Assembly (NCBI RefSeq): GCF_018614915.1
Contig: NZ_JAGGNU010000052.1
Span: forward strand, 1-64,000
From: Variovorax paradoxus
GTDB taxonomy: Bacteria > Pseudomonadota > Gammaproteobacteria > Burkholderiales > Burkholderiaceae_C
DNA length: 64,000 bases
Direction of reading: 5' to 3'
Shown here in pieces: positions 1 to 8,442 of this stretch. The notes below the pieces were generated by a model, which had not been told where the DNA came from, searched no databases, and saw nothing but the letters and a program-made list of their open reading frames with translations. The position numbers and the translations under genes are program-made. Within the stretch, counting starts at the first letter, position 1; every line of letters begins with the position of its first letter.

Positions 1-719
1 GCGCTGTCCACGACGTCGCCGGCGATGGGTGAGGGCGCAGGCGCGGGTGCGGGTGCGGGTGCGGGTGCGGGTGCGGGTGCGGGTGCGGGAGCAGCCGCCG
101 GGGCAGGCGCAGGCGCTGGGGCGGAAGTCGCATCGGCGCCGGCGGAGACGCACGACTTCGCAGTCATGAATGCCGGGTCATCGCCGAAGAAGGTGTTCGT
201 GCAATCGGCCGCTCCGATGACTGACTTGGTGATCCAGCGCGAGTCGGCGCCGTACTTCACCAGTGTCGGAGCAGGCACGGTGAACGAGGCGCCTTCCTGG
301 GCCAACAAAGTTCCCGCGGCAGGGGCAGGCTGGGTCTGCGTGTAGCACGCCTTCGCCACGTACTCCAGCGGGTCGCGGCCGAAGCTTGCGTTGTCGCACA
401 CCACGTTGCCGGACAACTCCTTGCTGGTCCAGGACGAGTTCGCGCCGTACTGCACCGTCGTCAACGAGGCCAGGCTGAATGTCTGGCCTTCGTCGGCGAC
501 CTTGATCCAACTCGAGTCGAACTTGCCGAGCTCTGCCCCCTTTCCTGCGGCGGGCTCCACTGCCGGTGCAGCCGGCGAAGCCGCCGGCGCATCCGTGCTT
601 TGAGGGAGAGCGAAGCTGCCGCCTGGGCCGCTTCCGCCCCCTCCGCAACCTGCGAGTGCGCCTGCTGCGACAAGAAGCAGAAGCGCGCGTTTGTTGATCT
701 TTGTCACACTGAAGCTCAT
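1..719 (-). CDS. Lipoprotein with duplicated Cys-containing module and Pro-Ala linker (partial, 3' end outside window)
   Basis: The reading frame opens at the ATG at 717-719 and has no stop before the window edge. It begins with a charged stretch, a Leu-rich core and the lipobox LAGC (Cys about residue 25), so it should be exported and lipidated. A Gly/Ser/Pro/Ala linker follows, then two related modules of about 55 residues that share YGA-x-S-x-W, a Cys, a (T/N)-x-x-FG-x-DP stretch and a closing K-x-C. After them comes a Pro-Ala dipeptide run encoded by a GGGTGC-type hexanucleotide repeat near positions 45-90. The paired cysteines suggest a disulfide in each module. Its function is unknown to me; a cell-surface or carbohydrate-related role is only a guess. 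Confidence 0.7.
   Translation of the reverse strand, partial: MSFSVTKINKRALLLLVAAGALAGCGGGGSGPGGSFALPQSTDAPAASPAAPAVEPAAGKGAELGKFDSSWIKVADEGQTFSLASLTTVQYGANSSWTSKELSGNVVCDNASFGRDPLEYVAKACYTQTQPAPAAGTLLAQEGASFTVPAPTLVKYGADSRWITKSVIGAADCTNTFFGDDPAFMTAKSCVSAGADATSAPAPAPAPAAAPAPAPAPAPAPAPAPAPAPSPIAGDVVDS
45..92. repeat. Hexanucleotide tandem repeat (GGTGCG)n encoding a Pro-Ala run
   Basis: About eight near-perfect copies of a six-base unit lie inside the lipoprotein gene, and degenerate copies flank them. Read on the minus strand they give alternating Pro-Ala, a flexible extended linker. Because the unit is six bases long, slippage would change linker length without shifting the frame. Confidence 0.8.
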
Positions 720-1543
720 GGTCGATCCGTGGTCGAGAAAAAGAAGTCCCCTGCGCTTCCAAAAGGGCGCAAAGAAATCGATAAGAAATTGCTGGAGCGG
801 GAAGGGCTGTTCGCCGCGTGGGCTAAAGGGATGTGGCACGTTGTCCGTGCTCGACCCTGTCCGTGGTGTGGGGCCTGAGGCCGCCGGACATCGAACCCAA
901 CTGGACCGCGGCGACAGCCTTATCGTTCTTCAAGAGAACGTCCACGTGTCGCCCTTCCTCCGCGCGGTGCCACTGCGATTCGATCGTCAGAGCTGCAACC
1001 GATTTGTCATCGGTTAATTTGAGTACTTAGGTAAGCAGCATGCGCTGCGTGGCGTCGCTGCAGTCTGCTGCGACCGAAGCCTTCATTAGTGTTGCCTTTT
1101 ATTGTTTCAATAGATTTCTGAACTGATGTTATTGTCGGTTCATCAATCTCTTTTGCGCCAAATCAAAGGCAGGAACGCAGGCACAACTTCACGTCTTGGC
1201 TGGGCGAAATCGAAACGCGCTCGATTGAAGCAATTCGACTTAACAAGCCATTTCGGAGACGTCGGGACTCTTTTGCGCGATCAGCGAATACTTAATTCAG
1301 ATTAAGTTGAAAGAGTTAGAGCCTTGAGAGCATGCCGATCAATGCAAGGTGAACCGCCAAGGGCTGGCCGGGGCATTCATTGAGCTGTCGGCGCGCGACG
1401 ACACGTGTTTGGCCGAGGCAATCAATTGACCCGGCACGGACCGAGTCGATTCGTCGACTTGGATCTTGGAAGACCAGGGAAGGTCGCGCCCAGGGTTGGG
1501 TGCACTGAACCTTGGTTCAGTGCAGCGCCGGTAGCGTGACGGG
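720..1543. other. 824-base intergenic stretch, no convincing gene
   Basis: This separates two minus-strand lipoprotein genes, so it should hold the promoter of the first one. It is more AT-rich than its surroundings between 1030 and 1320. It contains a small dyad CTTAAT-N4-ATTAAG at 1291-1306 and two copies of CTCTTTTGCGC about 120 bases apart. A minus-strand reading at about 830-1030 looks protein-like but has no usable start codon after its upstream stop. Confidence 0.5.
1501..1524. promoter_or_regulatory. Perfect 24-base dyad, possible terminator stem or operator
   Basis: The arms TGCACTGAACC and GGTTCAGTGCA are exact inverted copies around two central T's. The dyad starts 20 bases past the stop codon of the RlpA-like gene. 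A second dyad, CGGTAGC-N7-GCTACCG, overlaps that stop codon. There is no T-run, so factor-independent termination is not proven, and an operator role is equally possible. Confidence 0.4.
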
Positions 1544-2128
1544 CTACCGAGAGCCGGTGTTGTCGTGCTTCGCCGCTCCGCCGGGCGTCGTTCCGTCGGC
1601 CTGCGGTATCGACAACGGGGTGACTTCGACCTGTACCAGGCCGTCTTCTCGCGAAATGCCGATCTCGCGTGCCGTGGCGGGCGAAAGGTCGACGATGCGG
1701 CCCTTCACGTGCGGGCCACGATCCTGGATGGTGACCACCGCGCTGCGCCCGGTCTCCAGGTTGGTCACCCTGGCGGTGGTCCCGAGGGGCAGCGTCTTGC
1801 TGGCAGCGTTGTCGTCACGCGGGTCCATGCGGGTGCCGTCCGCCATCTTTCGGCCCGTGAATTTGTCAGCGTAGAAGGACGCCTTTCCGACCTGCTTGCT
1901 GCCGCTGCGGTCGAGGCCGGGTTTGGCTGCCGAAGATGGTTTCGGAGTCGGGGCCGGCGCGATCGACTGCGGCGAGGTCGGCGACGCCTCGCGCGATGAA
2001 CCCCCATCCGGGGCGGAGCCTTGCGCAGCCCGGTCCCGCGGCGCGGGAGCGATGACGCAGCCGGAGACCACGCATGCGATGCAGACCCTGAGCGCCGCGA
2101 GGCGCCGGAAAGACGGGAGCGTCGACAT
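1544..2128 (-). CDS. RlpA-like septal/rare lipoprotein A family protein
   Basis: The ATG at 2126-2128 gives a 194-residue protein. Its N-terminus has a hydrophobic core ending in VSGC, a plausible lipobox that would place it in the envelope as a lipoprotein. After a Ser/Pro/Ala-rich linker comes the RlpA double-psi beta-barrel: GKASFYADKFTGRKMADG, then LPLGTTARVTNLETGRS and the catalytic-type block DRGPHVKGRIVDLSP. Family members bind or cleave denuded peptidoglycan at the septum or cell wall. The SPOR domain of classical RlpA is absent, so this is a short paralogue. A longer frame upstream exists, but it would overlap the small gene before it. Confidence 0.85.
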   Translation of the reverse strand: MSTLPSFRRLAALRVCIACVVSGCVIAPAPRDRAAQGSAPDGGSSREASPTSPQSIAPAPTPKPSSAAKPGLDRSGSKQVGKASFYADKFTGRKMADGTRMDPRDDNAASKTLPLGTTARVTNLETGRSAVVTIQDRGPHVKGRIVDLSPATAREIGISREDGLVQVEVTPLSIPQADGTTPGGAAKHDNTGSR

Positions 2129-2148
2129 GGCAGCGAGCCTCGTCGCGA

Positions 2149-2301
2149 TCAGCCATGCCGCTTGAAGTACTGCACCTCGCGCTCGTGCTGCTCGGCCTGC
2201 ACGCGAGTGTCGAAGGTGCCGAGGTTGCGCCGTCGGCCGGTCTTGGGATCGACCTTGCGCGAATACAGGCGGTATTGGCCCGATGCCAGCTTTCGGATCA
2301 T
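2149..2301 (-). CDS. Small conserved hypothetical protein (50 aa, basic)
   Basis: An ATG at 2299-2301 opens a 50-codon gene ending 20 bases before the RlpA-like start, so the two probably share a transcript. The product is rich in Arg/Lys and reads like a complete small domain: a hairpin-like SGQYRLYSRKVDPKTGRRR, then NLGTFDTRVQAEQHEREVQ, a short helix. I recall similar 50-residue proteins in Burkholderiales and Rhizobiales, without a known function. The longer in-frame reading upstream lacks protein-like composition. Confidence 0.65.
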   Translation of the reverse strand: MIRKLASGQYRLYSRKVDPKTGRRRNLGTFDTRVQAEQHEREVQYFKRHG

Positions 2302-2507
2302 GGTGGCCTCCGTTGCGGACGATGTGGATGCAGCCAGCCTTTCCTGTCCGGCGCACGCAATGTGTCGGACGCCGCCGATTTGCCTGGCGGATTCCGCCGC
2401 GCAGGCGTGCGGGGGGAGGAGGATGAAGCGGGAGCAGCCATCACAATCGCCATGCAGCAGCAGCTTGTTCGACGCATACCGATCGATCTCTCCTCTTTCA
2501 GCCACAC

Positions 2508-3332
2508 ATGTTCACCCTCATCCGCATGACGATCCAGCGCGCCAGGAAAGAGCGCCTGCCCCAGGTTGCCGGGAGCCTGACGTTCACGACCTTGCTTTCC
2601 ATCGTGCCCTTGCTGGCAGCGAGCTTCGCGCTGCTCACGCGGTTCCCGAGCTTCACGCAGTTCAAGGTCGCGATCCAGGAGTTCTTGCTGGGCAGGCTGC
2701 TTCCGGCGGACATCGCACGCACGGTCCTGAAGTATCTGAACCAGTTCGCCTCGAACGCCAGCAGCCTGACCTGGCTCGGCTCGCTCTTCCTGGTGGGCAC
2801 AGCCGTTGCGATGTTGCTGACTGTCGAGAATGCGATGAACCAGATGTGGGAGGTGAGGAGGAATCGGCCGTTCTTCAAAAGGGTCGGCGTGTACCTGCTG
2901 ATGCTGGCCGTCGGGCCACCCGTGGTGGGTCTGAGTCTGTGGGCAACGTCCTATGTGCTCGGTGCGTCTCTGGGCCTCATCGGCGCGCTGCCGCGATCGC
3001 TCGCCTTCATGCTCGACCTCGGCCCGCTCGTGCTGGGCGTCATCGCACTCACGAGCATGTTCTATCTCGTTCCGAACACCAAGGTGCGCCTGCGCGACGC
3101 CGTCGCGGGCGGCTTGGTCGCCAGCGTGGCTTTCGAGTTCGGCAAGCGCGGCTTCGCCACTTACCTGGTCAAGGTGCCGACCTACAAGGCGCTGTATGGG
3201 GCTTTCGCGGCTTTCCCCATCTTCTTGCTGTGGGTGTACTTCTCGTGGCTGGTCACCTTGATCGCGGCCATGATCACGGCCAACATGGCTCGCGCGCGAC
3301 GTCGACCGGCAGGCAAGGCGGCCCGCACCTAG
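2508..3332 (+). CDS. YihY/BrkB family inner-membrane protein
   Basis: The 274-residue product starts with a short amphipathic helix and then shows the BrkB pattern. The N-terminal AGSLTFTTLLSIVPLLA segment is followed by about five more hydrophobic segments, with the family block VRLRDAVAGGLVASVAFEFGKRGF near residue 200 and a basic tail. BrkB/YihY proteins are six-helix integral membrane proteins. They were once mis-annotated as RNase BN, and their transport role is unsettled. The gene is divergent from the RlpA operon. A 90-base segment of it (3046-3135) recurs at 33423-33512. Confidence 0.9.
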   Translation: MFTLIRMTIQRARKERLPQVAGSLTFTTLLSIVPLLAASFALLTRFPSFTQFKVAIQEFLLGRLLPADIARTVLKYLNQFASNASSLTWLGSLFLVGTAVAMLLTVENAMNQMWEVRRNRPFFKRVGVYLLMLAVGPPVVGLSLWATSYVLGASLGLIGALPRSLAFMLDLGPLVLGVIALTSMFYLVPNTKVRLRDAVAGGLVASVAFEFGKRGFATYLVKVPTYKALYGAFAAFPIFLLWVYFSWLVTLIAAMITANMARARRRPAGKAART

Positions 3333-3424
3333 CAGCACGGCATGGGTTGGCCGTCGAGAAGCCGGCCTTGTTGGCTGACGGTGACCCTTCGGGTTCTGTT
3401 TGAAATCTGCGGCAGAGTTGGCAC

Positions 3425-4306
3425 TCAGATGGCGGCACTGCGGGCGCATCTGACAAACGGCTCAATGAGCGGGCTGTTCAGATCGCTGCGCCAGCAGACC
3501 GCAACATCGAAGGCATCGTTCGCGTCGAGCAGCGGCTTGAACTTCAGCCCTTGCGGGCTACCCAACTCTGCACAGGCCGGGAGGATGGCCAGTCCTTCAC
3601 CAGCCATGACCAGGGCCAGCGCCGAATGCACGGTTTCTACACGGTGCGCGATCTGCATCGTGACGTGGTGGCGCCTGAGAAGGGTCGCAACGATCGAGGA
3701 ATCCGCTCCTTCCATGTAGGTCGGCAGACCGATCAGCTTGCGTCCCTGCAGTGTCGACAGCGGGATCGCGCGCATCCGAGCCAGCGGCGAATTTGCGGGC
3801 ACCGCCACGCGCAGCGGCTGCCTGCCCACGATGGTGGTCGCAATGCCCTCTCGCAATATCGGGGGCATGCACACGGCGACGGTCACTTTCAGGTCGACGA
3901 TCAATTGCTCGTAGGTGAGCGCGCTCATCTCGACGAACTGGAGATCGACATCGGGCATGGTCTGCCTCAGCGCCGGCACCAGCCTTGGCAGCACGGCATA
4001 GCCGAGGGCAAACATGTAGCCCACGGTCAAGCGGCCTCGACGTCCCGCCGCCACCGCCCGTGCAGCTTCGACGCCGTCGTGTGCGAGTGCCAGGGCTTCC
4101 CTGGCGCGCGCCAGCAGGGCGCTGCCGGCATCGGTCAACAGCATGCCGCCGGCCACGCGACGGAACAGCGGCGTGCCGATCTGCGCCTCGAAATTTCGGA
4201 TCTGTACCGACAGCGGCGGCTGCGCCATATGCAGGCGCAGCGCCGCCTTGCCGACACTGCCCGCCTCGGCGACGGCAACGAAATAGCGCAGGCTTCGAAG
4301 ATCCAT
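3425..4306 (-). CDS. LysR-family transcriptional regulator (BenM/CatM-like N-terminus)
   Basis: The 293-residue protein starts at the ATG at 4304-4306; a TTG one codon earlier is possible. It has the LysR winged helix-turn-helix in residues 1-60 (LRSLRYFVAVAEAGSVGKAA, then AQPPLSVQIRNFE) and a two-lobed effector domain from about residue 90. It is transcribed divergently from the amidase gene. A perfect CCCATAC-N7-GTATGGG dyad lies four bases upstream of its start, in the spacing typical of LysR sites. I infer that it controls the amidase operon and represses itself. A similar dyad before the sulfatase gene may extend its regulon. Confidence 0.9.
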   Translation of the reverse strand: MDLRSLRYFVAVAEAGSVGKAALRLHMAQPPLSVQIRNFEAQIGTPLFRRVAGGMLLTDAGSALLARAREALALAHDGVEAARAVAAGRRGRLTVGYMFALGYAVLPRLVPALRQTMPDVDLQFVEMSALTYEQLIVDLKVTVAVCMPPILREGIATTIVGRQPLRVAVPANSPLARMRAIPLSTLQGRKLIGLPTYMEGADSSIVATLLRRHHVTMQIAHRVETVHSALALVMAGEGLAILPACAELGSPQGLKFKPLLDANDAFDVAVCWRSDLNSPLIEPFVRCARSAAI

Positions 4307-4309
4307 CAA

Positions 4310-4330
4310 CCCATACTAATGTCGTATGGG
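4310..4330. promoter_or_regulatory. Candidate LysR operator CCCATAC-N7-GTATGGG
   Basis: This perfect 7+7 dyad with a 7-base spacer sits in the divergent promoter between the LysR gene and the amidase. Its core ATAC-N7-GTAT has the T-N11-A form and is the consensus known for the CatM/BenM branch of LysR regulators. Confidence 0.65.
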
Positions 4331-4424
4331 TGTGTTGTATATGAGTATTGGACTACTCGGGAGCGGCATGCGAATCTGCGGTGCAAGCGGACTGATGTAC
4401 AGGCCGCCGAAAGGGTAGACGCAG

Positions 4425-5852
4425 ATGAGCGAGGCGTTGTGTTTCTTGTCCGCGACGCAGCTGCGCGGAGCGATCGCGCGGCGTGAGGTGTCGCCGTTTG
4501 AAGTCACGCGGGCTGTGCTCGAGCGTGCCGAGCGGCTTCAGCCGGTCCTGAATTGCTTCATCACCATCTGCGCAGACGAGGCCATGGAAGAAGCGCGCGC
4601 CGCCGAGAGGGCGCTCATGCGTGGAGAGCCCCTGGGACTTCTGCATGGCGTGCCCTACACCTGCAAGGACATCGTGAATACCGGCGGCGTGCGAACCACC
4701 TACGGCTCGAAGCTGTTCGCGGACAACGTGCCCGAAAGGGATGCAGAGGCCGTGGCGCGGCTGCGGCGGCAGGGCGCCATCCTGGTGGGCAAGACCACCA
4801 CGTCCGAGTTCGGTGCGAAATGCCTGACCGACGCGCCGCTGTTCGGACGCACGCGCAATGCCTGGAGTGCGCAGCACACCAGCGGCGGCTCCAGCGGCGG
4901 GGCGGCTGTTGCGGTGGCCGCCGGCATCGCGCCCATCGGCGTCGCCACGGACGGTGGCGGGTCGACGCGCATTCCGGCTGCCTGCAACGGCGTGGTGGGC
5001 CTCAAGCAGAACATCGGCACGGTGCCCCACAGCCAGGTCGAGGATGTGTTCGGCAATCTGACCTATGTCACGCCGATGACCCGGGATGTCGCCGACACTG
5101 CGCTGATGCTGCAAGCCATGGCGGGAGGCGACGCCTCCGACCCATGGTCGGTCGGCGTGCCGGTGCCCGACTACACGAGGGCCGCGAGCGCCGGCGGCGA
5201 TCTTCGCGGAACGCGCGTGCTGTTCTGCGCCGCGCCCGAGGGCCGCATCGTATCGGCGGAAGTGGCCAAGGCCTTCGAGGCCTCGCTGGACCGTCTGCGC
5301 TACCTCGGGGCTGAACTCAGCGAGATGCCGGCAACCCGCTTCAATGTCGAACCGCTGTGGCGTGCCATCAACCACACCGTGTGGCGCACCCGGTTCGGCG
5401 AGATGGCGAGAGAGCAGCCGGAGCTGCTCAGTCCTTCGCTGCTGCAACAGCTCGCCCTGGCCAGCGACGTGAGCGGGGCTGATTACCAGCGCGCGATGTT
5501 CGAGCGGACCCAGCTGTTCCGCCACGTCCAGACGCTGCTGGGTGACAGCGACTTCCTGGCGATGCCCACGCTGTCGCGCACGGCGCTGGCTATCGACCAG
5601 GACCTGTTCGGCACGCTCGAGATCGACGATCGCGTCTTTCCTGAAGTTCGTTCGAACTGGTTTCCGTGGACCATGCCTTTCAACCTCACCGGGCATCCCG
5701 CCATCAGCCTGCCCAACGGTTTCGGCCGCTCAGGCCTTCCGATCGGGCTGCAGCTCGTCGGGCGCTTCCGGCGAGAGGCCGAACTGTTGCGCCTGGCAGC
5801 GTTGCTGGAAGCGTCTCATGAACTTTTGTCTTTCCGACCAGACCTGGGGTGA
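4425..5852 (+). CDS. Amidase signature family amidohydrolase
   Basis: The 475-residue product matches the amidase-signature fold. The catalytic Lys-Ser-Ser triad can be read directly: Lys81 in PYTCKDIVNT, the cis-Ser Ser156 in TSGGSSGG, and nucleophile Ser180 in TDGGGSTRIPA. Such enzymes hydrolyse C-N amide bonds in the cytoplasm. There is no signal peptide. GatA is unlikely because no gatB or gatC is nearby and the setting is catabolic. The stop codon lies three bases before the Bug gene start, so the two are co-transcribed. The amide substrate cannot be deduced from sequence. Confidence 0.88.
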   Translation: MSEALCFLSATQLRGAIARREVSPFEVTRAVLERAERLQPVLNCFITICADEAMEEARAAERALMRGEPLGLLHGVPYTCKDIVNTGGVRTTYGSKLFADNVPERDAEAVARLRRQGAILVGKTTTSEFGAKCLTDAPLFGRTRNAWSAQHTSGGSSGGAAVAVAAGIAPIGVATDGGGSTRIPAACNGVVGLKQNIGTVPHSQVEDVFGNLTYVTPMTRDVADTALMLQAMAGGDASDPWSVGVPVPDYTRAASAGGDLRGTRVLFCAAPEGRIVSAEVAKAFEASLDRLRYLGAELSEMPATRFNVEPLWRAINHTVWRTRFGEMAREQPELLSPSLLQQLALASDVSGADYQRAMFERTQLFRHVQTLLGDSDFLAMPTLSRTALAIDQDLFGTLEIDDRVFPEVRSNWFPWTMPFNLTGHPAISLPNGFGRSGLPIGLQLVGRFRREAELLRLAALLEASHELLSFRPDLG

Positions 5853-5855
5853 ACC

Positions 5856-6867
5856 ATGAAGCTTCGTGCAGCAGTCCGTTTCGTCAACGTCGTCACCGCG
5901 CTGGTTCTGGCTGCGGCAGCACTGCTGCCGCACCGCTCCGCGCAGGCGCAGTCGCAATCGCGGTCGGGTGCGAACCAGCCCGTGAAGCTGATCGTCGGCT
6001 TTCCGCCGGGCGGCGCGCTGGACATCCTGGCGCGCGCCATCGCGGAGCACATGCGCGTCGCGACCGGCGAGCCGGTGCTCGTCGACAACCGGCCGGGCGC
6101 GTCGACGCGCATTGCCATCGAATCCGTGAAGCGGGCGAAGCCGGATGGCCGAACCATCCTGCTCGCCTCCACCGCGCCGCTGGTGATCTTTCCGATGACC
6201 TACAGGCAGTTGAGCTACGACGTCGACAAGGACTTCGTGCCTGGCGCAACTGGTGGACGTTCCGACGGTTGTCTCCACCGGACCGGAGCAGCCTTACAAG
6301 ACGATGCAGCAGTTCGTGGCATGGGTGCACGCGCATCCCAAGGAAGGCAGCTTCGGCATGACCTCGCTGGGAGGCACGCTCCATTTCTCGGTCATCGGCT
6401 TGTCCAAGGCGATCGGCGTGCCGCTCACCGCCGTGGCCTACAAAGGGGGAGCACCACTTGCGACCGACATCGTCGGTGGGCAGATTCCCATCGGCACCGA
6501 CGCGCTGGCCAGCCAGCTCGAGCTGCATCGCTCGGGCAAGCTCCACATCCTGGGCGTGTCGGGTGTACGGCGCAATCGCGCACTGCCTGAGGTGCCGACG
6601 CTGAAGGAGGCGGGCATCGACGCGTTCGACCATGCCAATGCTTCCTACGGCGCCTATGTACCGGCCGGTACGCCGCGCGACGTGGTGGAACGGCTGGAGC
6701 GCGAGCTGATTGCAGCGGTTCGCAGCCCCCAGGTCCAGGCCCAGCTGGCGCGCATCGGACTCGATCCGCTCGGGCTGCCCGGCACCGAGCTCGCGAAGAC
6801 ACTCAAGACCGAACGCGTCTTCTGGAAGCCGATCGTCGAAGCGTCGGGTTTCAAGGCGGACGAATGA
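5856..6867 (+). pseudogene. Bug/TctC-type solute-binding protein, broken by a frameshift near 6240
   Basis: The first part (5856 to about 6240) has a signal peptide ending AQA and the Bug N-lobe: VKLIVGFPPGGALDILAR, VDNRPGAS and AKPDGRTI. The second part continues in another frame from about 6244 to the TGA at 6865-6867, with VDVPTVVST, YKGGAPLATDIVGGQI and a normal C-terminus. At the junction FVP should be followed by roughly VAQLVD, and two bases seem to be missing. Everything else is intact, so this is either a recent mutation or a sequence error. Bug proteins bind carboxylates in the periplasm for tripartite tricarboxylate transporters. No TctA or TctB is encoded nearby. Confidence 0.8.
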
Positions 6868-6898
6868 TCGATCGGTACCGCAACCCCAGGAGACAAGG

Positions 6899-7699
6899 AT
6901 GAAGAAGCTCACATCGGTGATCGAAGCAGGAAACGCGGCGCCGGCCGGCATGTCCACCGACGAATGGCAGCTCCGGTGCGAGCTGACGGCCTGCTTCCAG
7001 CTGACCGATCTCTACGGCATGTCCGACGTTGCGTCGACGCACATCTCGGTGGCGCTGCCCGGCCCGCAGCACCACTTCCTGGTGAACCCCCTGGGCGTGC
7101 TGTTCGACGAGATGACGGCTTCCGCACTGCTGAAGGTGGACCTGGAAGGCCGGGTGGTGGAGGGCGATCCGTCGCTCCTCAATCCGGCTGGCTTCATCAT
7201 CCACAGCGCGATCCACATGGCGCAGACCGAGCTGGTGTGCGTCATGCATTCCCATACCGACGCCAACAACGCGGTGGCGATGCAGGCAGCAGGCCTGCGT
7301 CCCCTCAGCCAGAAGGCCATGGTGATGCTCGATTTCCTCGGCTACCACGACTACGAAGGCGCCGCGCTGGACGAGGACGAGCGCGCGAGGCTGGTCAGGG
7401 ATTTGGGACCGACGGGCCGTGTCCTGATTCTGCGCAATCACGGTGCGCTGACGGTGGGTCGCAGCGTGGGCGAGGCTTTCTGCTGGATGCTGCGGCTGGA
7501 GACGGCCTGCAAGTACCAGATCGGCGGCCTGGCCGGCCATGTCGAACTGCAAGAGCTGTCGGAGGCGACCATCGCCCACACGCGCGCCCAGGGTCGCAGG
7601 ATGCTGGGCAGCGGGGGCTTTCTCGAGTGCGGCAAGTTCGAATGGCCCGGATTGGTCCGCAGGCTCGAGCGCGAGCGCGGCTGCGCCTACCGCAGCTGA
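6899..7699 (+). CDS. Class II aldolase/adducin family protein
   Basis: The ATG at 6899 follows a good ribosome site (AGGAGACAAGG) and gives 266 residues. The family zinc ligands are visible as His117 and His119 in VMHSHTDANN and His181 in LILRNHGALTVG. Members cleave or epimerise phosphorylated sugars, or act on hydroxy-keto acids. Here the context of amidase, CoA-transferase and dehydrogenases suggests an aldol or decarboxylation step on a small acid, which is an inference. Its end overlaps the convergent crotonase gene by 13 bases. Confidence 0.85.
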   Translation: MKKLTSVIEAGNAAPAGMSTDEWQLRCELTACFQLTDLYGMSDVASTHISVALPGPQHHFLVNPLGVLFDEMTASALLKVDLEGRVVEGDPSLLNPAGFIIHSAIHMAQTELVCVMHSHTDANNAVAMQAAGLRPLSQKAMVMLDFLGYHDYEGAALDEDERARLVRDLGPTGRVLILRNHGALTVGRSVGEAFCWMLRLETACKYQIGGLAGHVELQELSEATIAHTRAQGRRMLGSGGFLECGKFEWPGLVRRLERERGCAYRS

Positions 7700-8442
7700 C
7701 GAGCCTGGCGCTTCTCGCCTAGCGCGGCCAGGCGCTCGGCCGTCGCGGACGAACGCAGAGAACCTTCGTAGGCGGCGCGTCCCGCCGGTTCGGACCAGGC
7801 CCCTAGCGCGAGCTGATCGATGTGCTGCTTCATCGATCTCACTGCCGCTCGCTCGCATTCCAGGATCGAACCCACATAGTCCTGAACCTTCGCGTTCAGC
7901 GCCTCGGGCTCGACCAGATCCGTCAGGTAACCGATCCGCAGAAGCTCTTCGGCATCCAGGGTCTGCGCCGTCAGGAAGATCTTCTTTGCAGCCGTGGGCC
8001 CCAGTCTGGTGACGAAGCGGCGCAAGCCGCCCGGATAGTAGTGAAGGCCGAACTTCGCCGCCGGCATGAAGAGGCGGCTTCCCCGCACGCCGATGCGGAA
8101 ATCGCAGCTCATGGCCAGGTCCGTCCCGCCGCCGTAGGCGCTTCCGTTCATCGCGCAGATCGTCGGGATCTCGAGCTGCTCGATGCGGTCCAGCATGTCT
8201 TCGAAGCTGCGGTCGAGCCGGGAGCCGATCTGGCCCAGCGTGTAGCCCGAGCAGAAGGTCTTCTGCCCGCTGCCGGTGACGACGAGCACCGAGACCTCCG
8301 GTCTTTGGCCGATGTCTTCGAGGTGGCGCGAGATGACGCCTGGATCATCCGCATCGATGCGGTTGTGTTGCTCCGGCCGGCGCAAGGTGAGGGTCGCGAC
8401 GGCACCTTCTATTTGCAGAACGGGGCTTTCGGAGACCATCAT
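7687..8442 (-). CDS. Crotonase (enoyl-CoA hydratase/isomerase) family protein
   Basis: The 251-residue protein shows the crotonase oxyanion-hole segments FCSGYTLGQIG and MNGSAYGGGTDLAMSCD. The two catalytic glutamates of true enoyl-CoA hydratase appear to be Asp (in GGGTDLA) and Ala (in FMPAAKFGL). Simple hydration is therefore doubtful, and isomerase, thioesterase or decarboxylase chemistry is possible. It starts with ATGATG and overlaps the CaiB gene stop by four bases, so the two are translationally coupled. The CoA-transferase probably makes its substrate. Confidence 0.85.
   Translation of the reverse strand: MMVSESPVLQIEGAVATLTLRRPEQHNRIDADDPGVISRHLEDIGQRPEVSVLVVTGSGQKTFCSGYTLGQIGSRLDRSFEDMLDRIEQLEIPTICAMNGSAYGGGTDLAMSCDFRIGVRGSRLFMPAAKFGLHYYPGGLRRFVTRLGPTAAKKIFLTAQTLDAEELLRIGYLTDLVEPEALNAKVQDYVGSILECERAAVRSMKQHIDQLALGAWSEPAGRAAYEGSLRSSATAERLAALGEKRQARQLR

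Noticed and set aside
828..1030. Minus-strand protein-like reading (VAALTIESQWHRAEEGRHV and onward)
   Set aside because: It starts right after a stop codon without ATG, GTG or TTG in a useful place and lacks a ribosome site.
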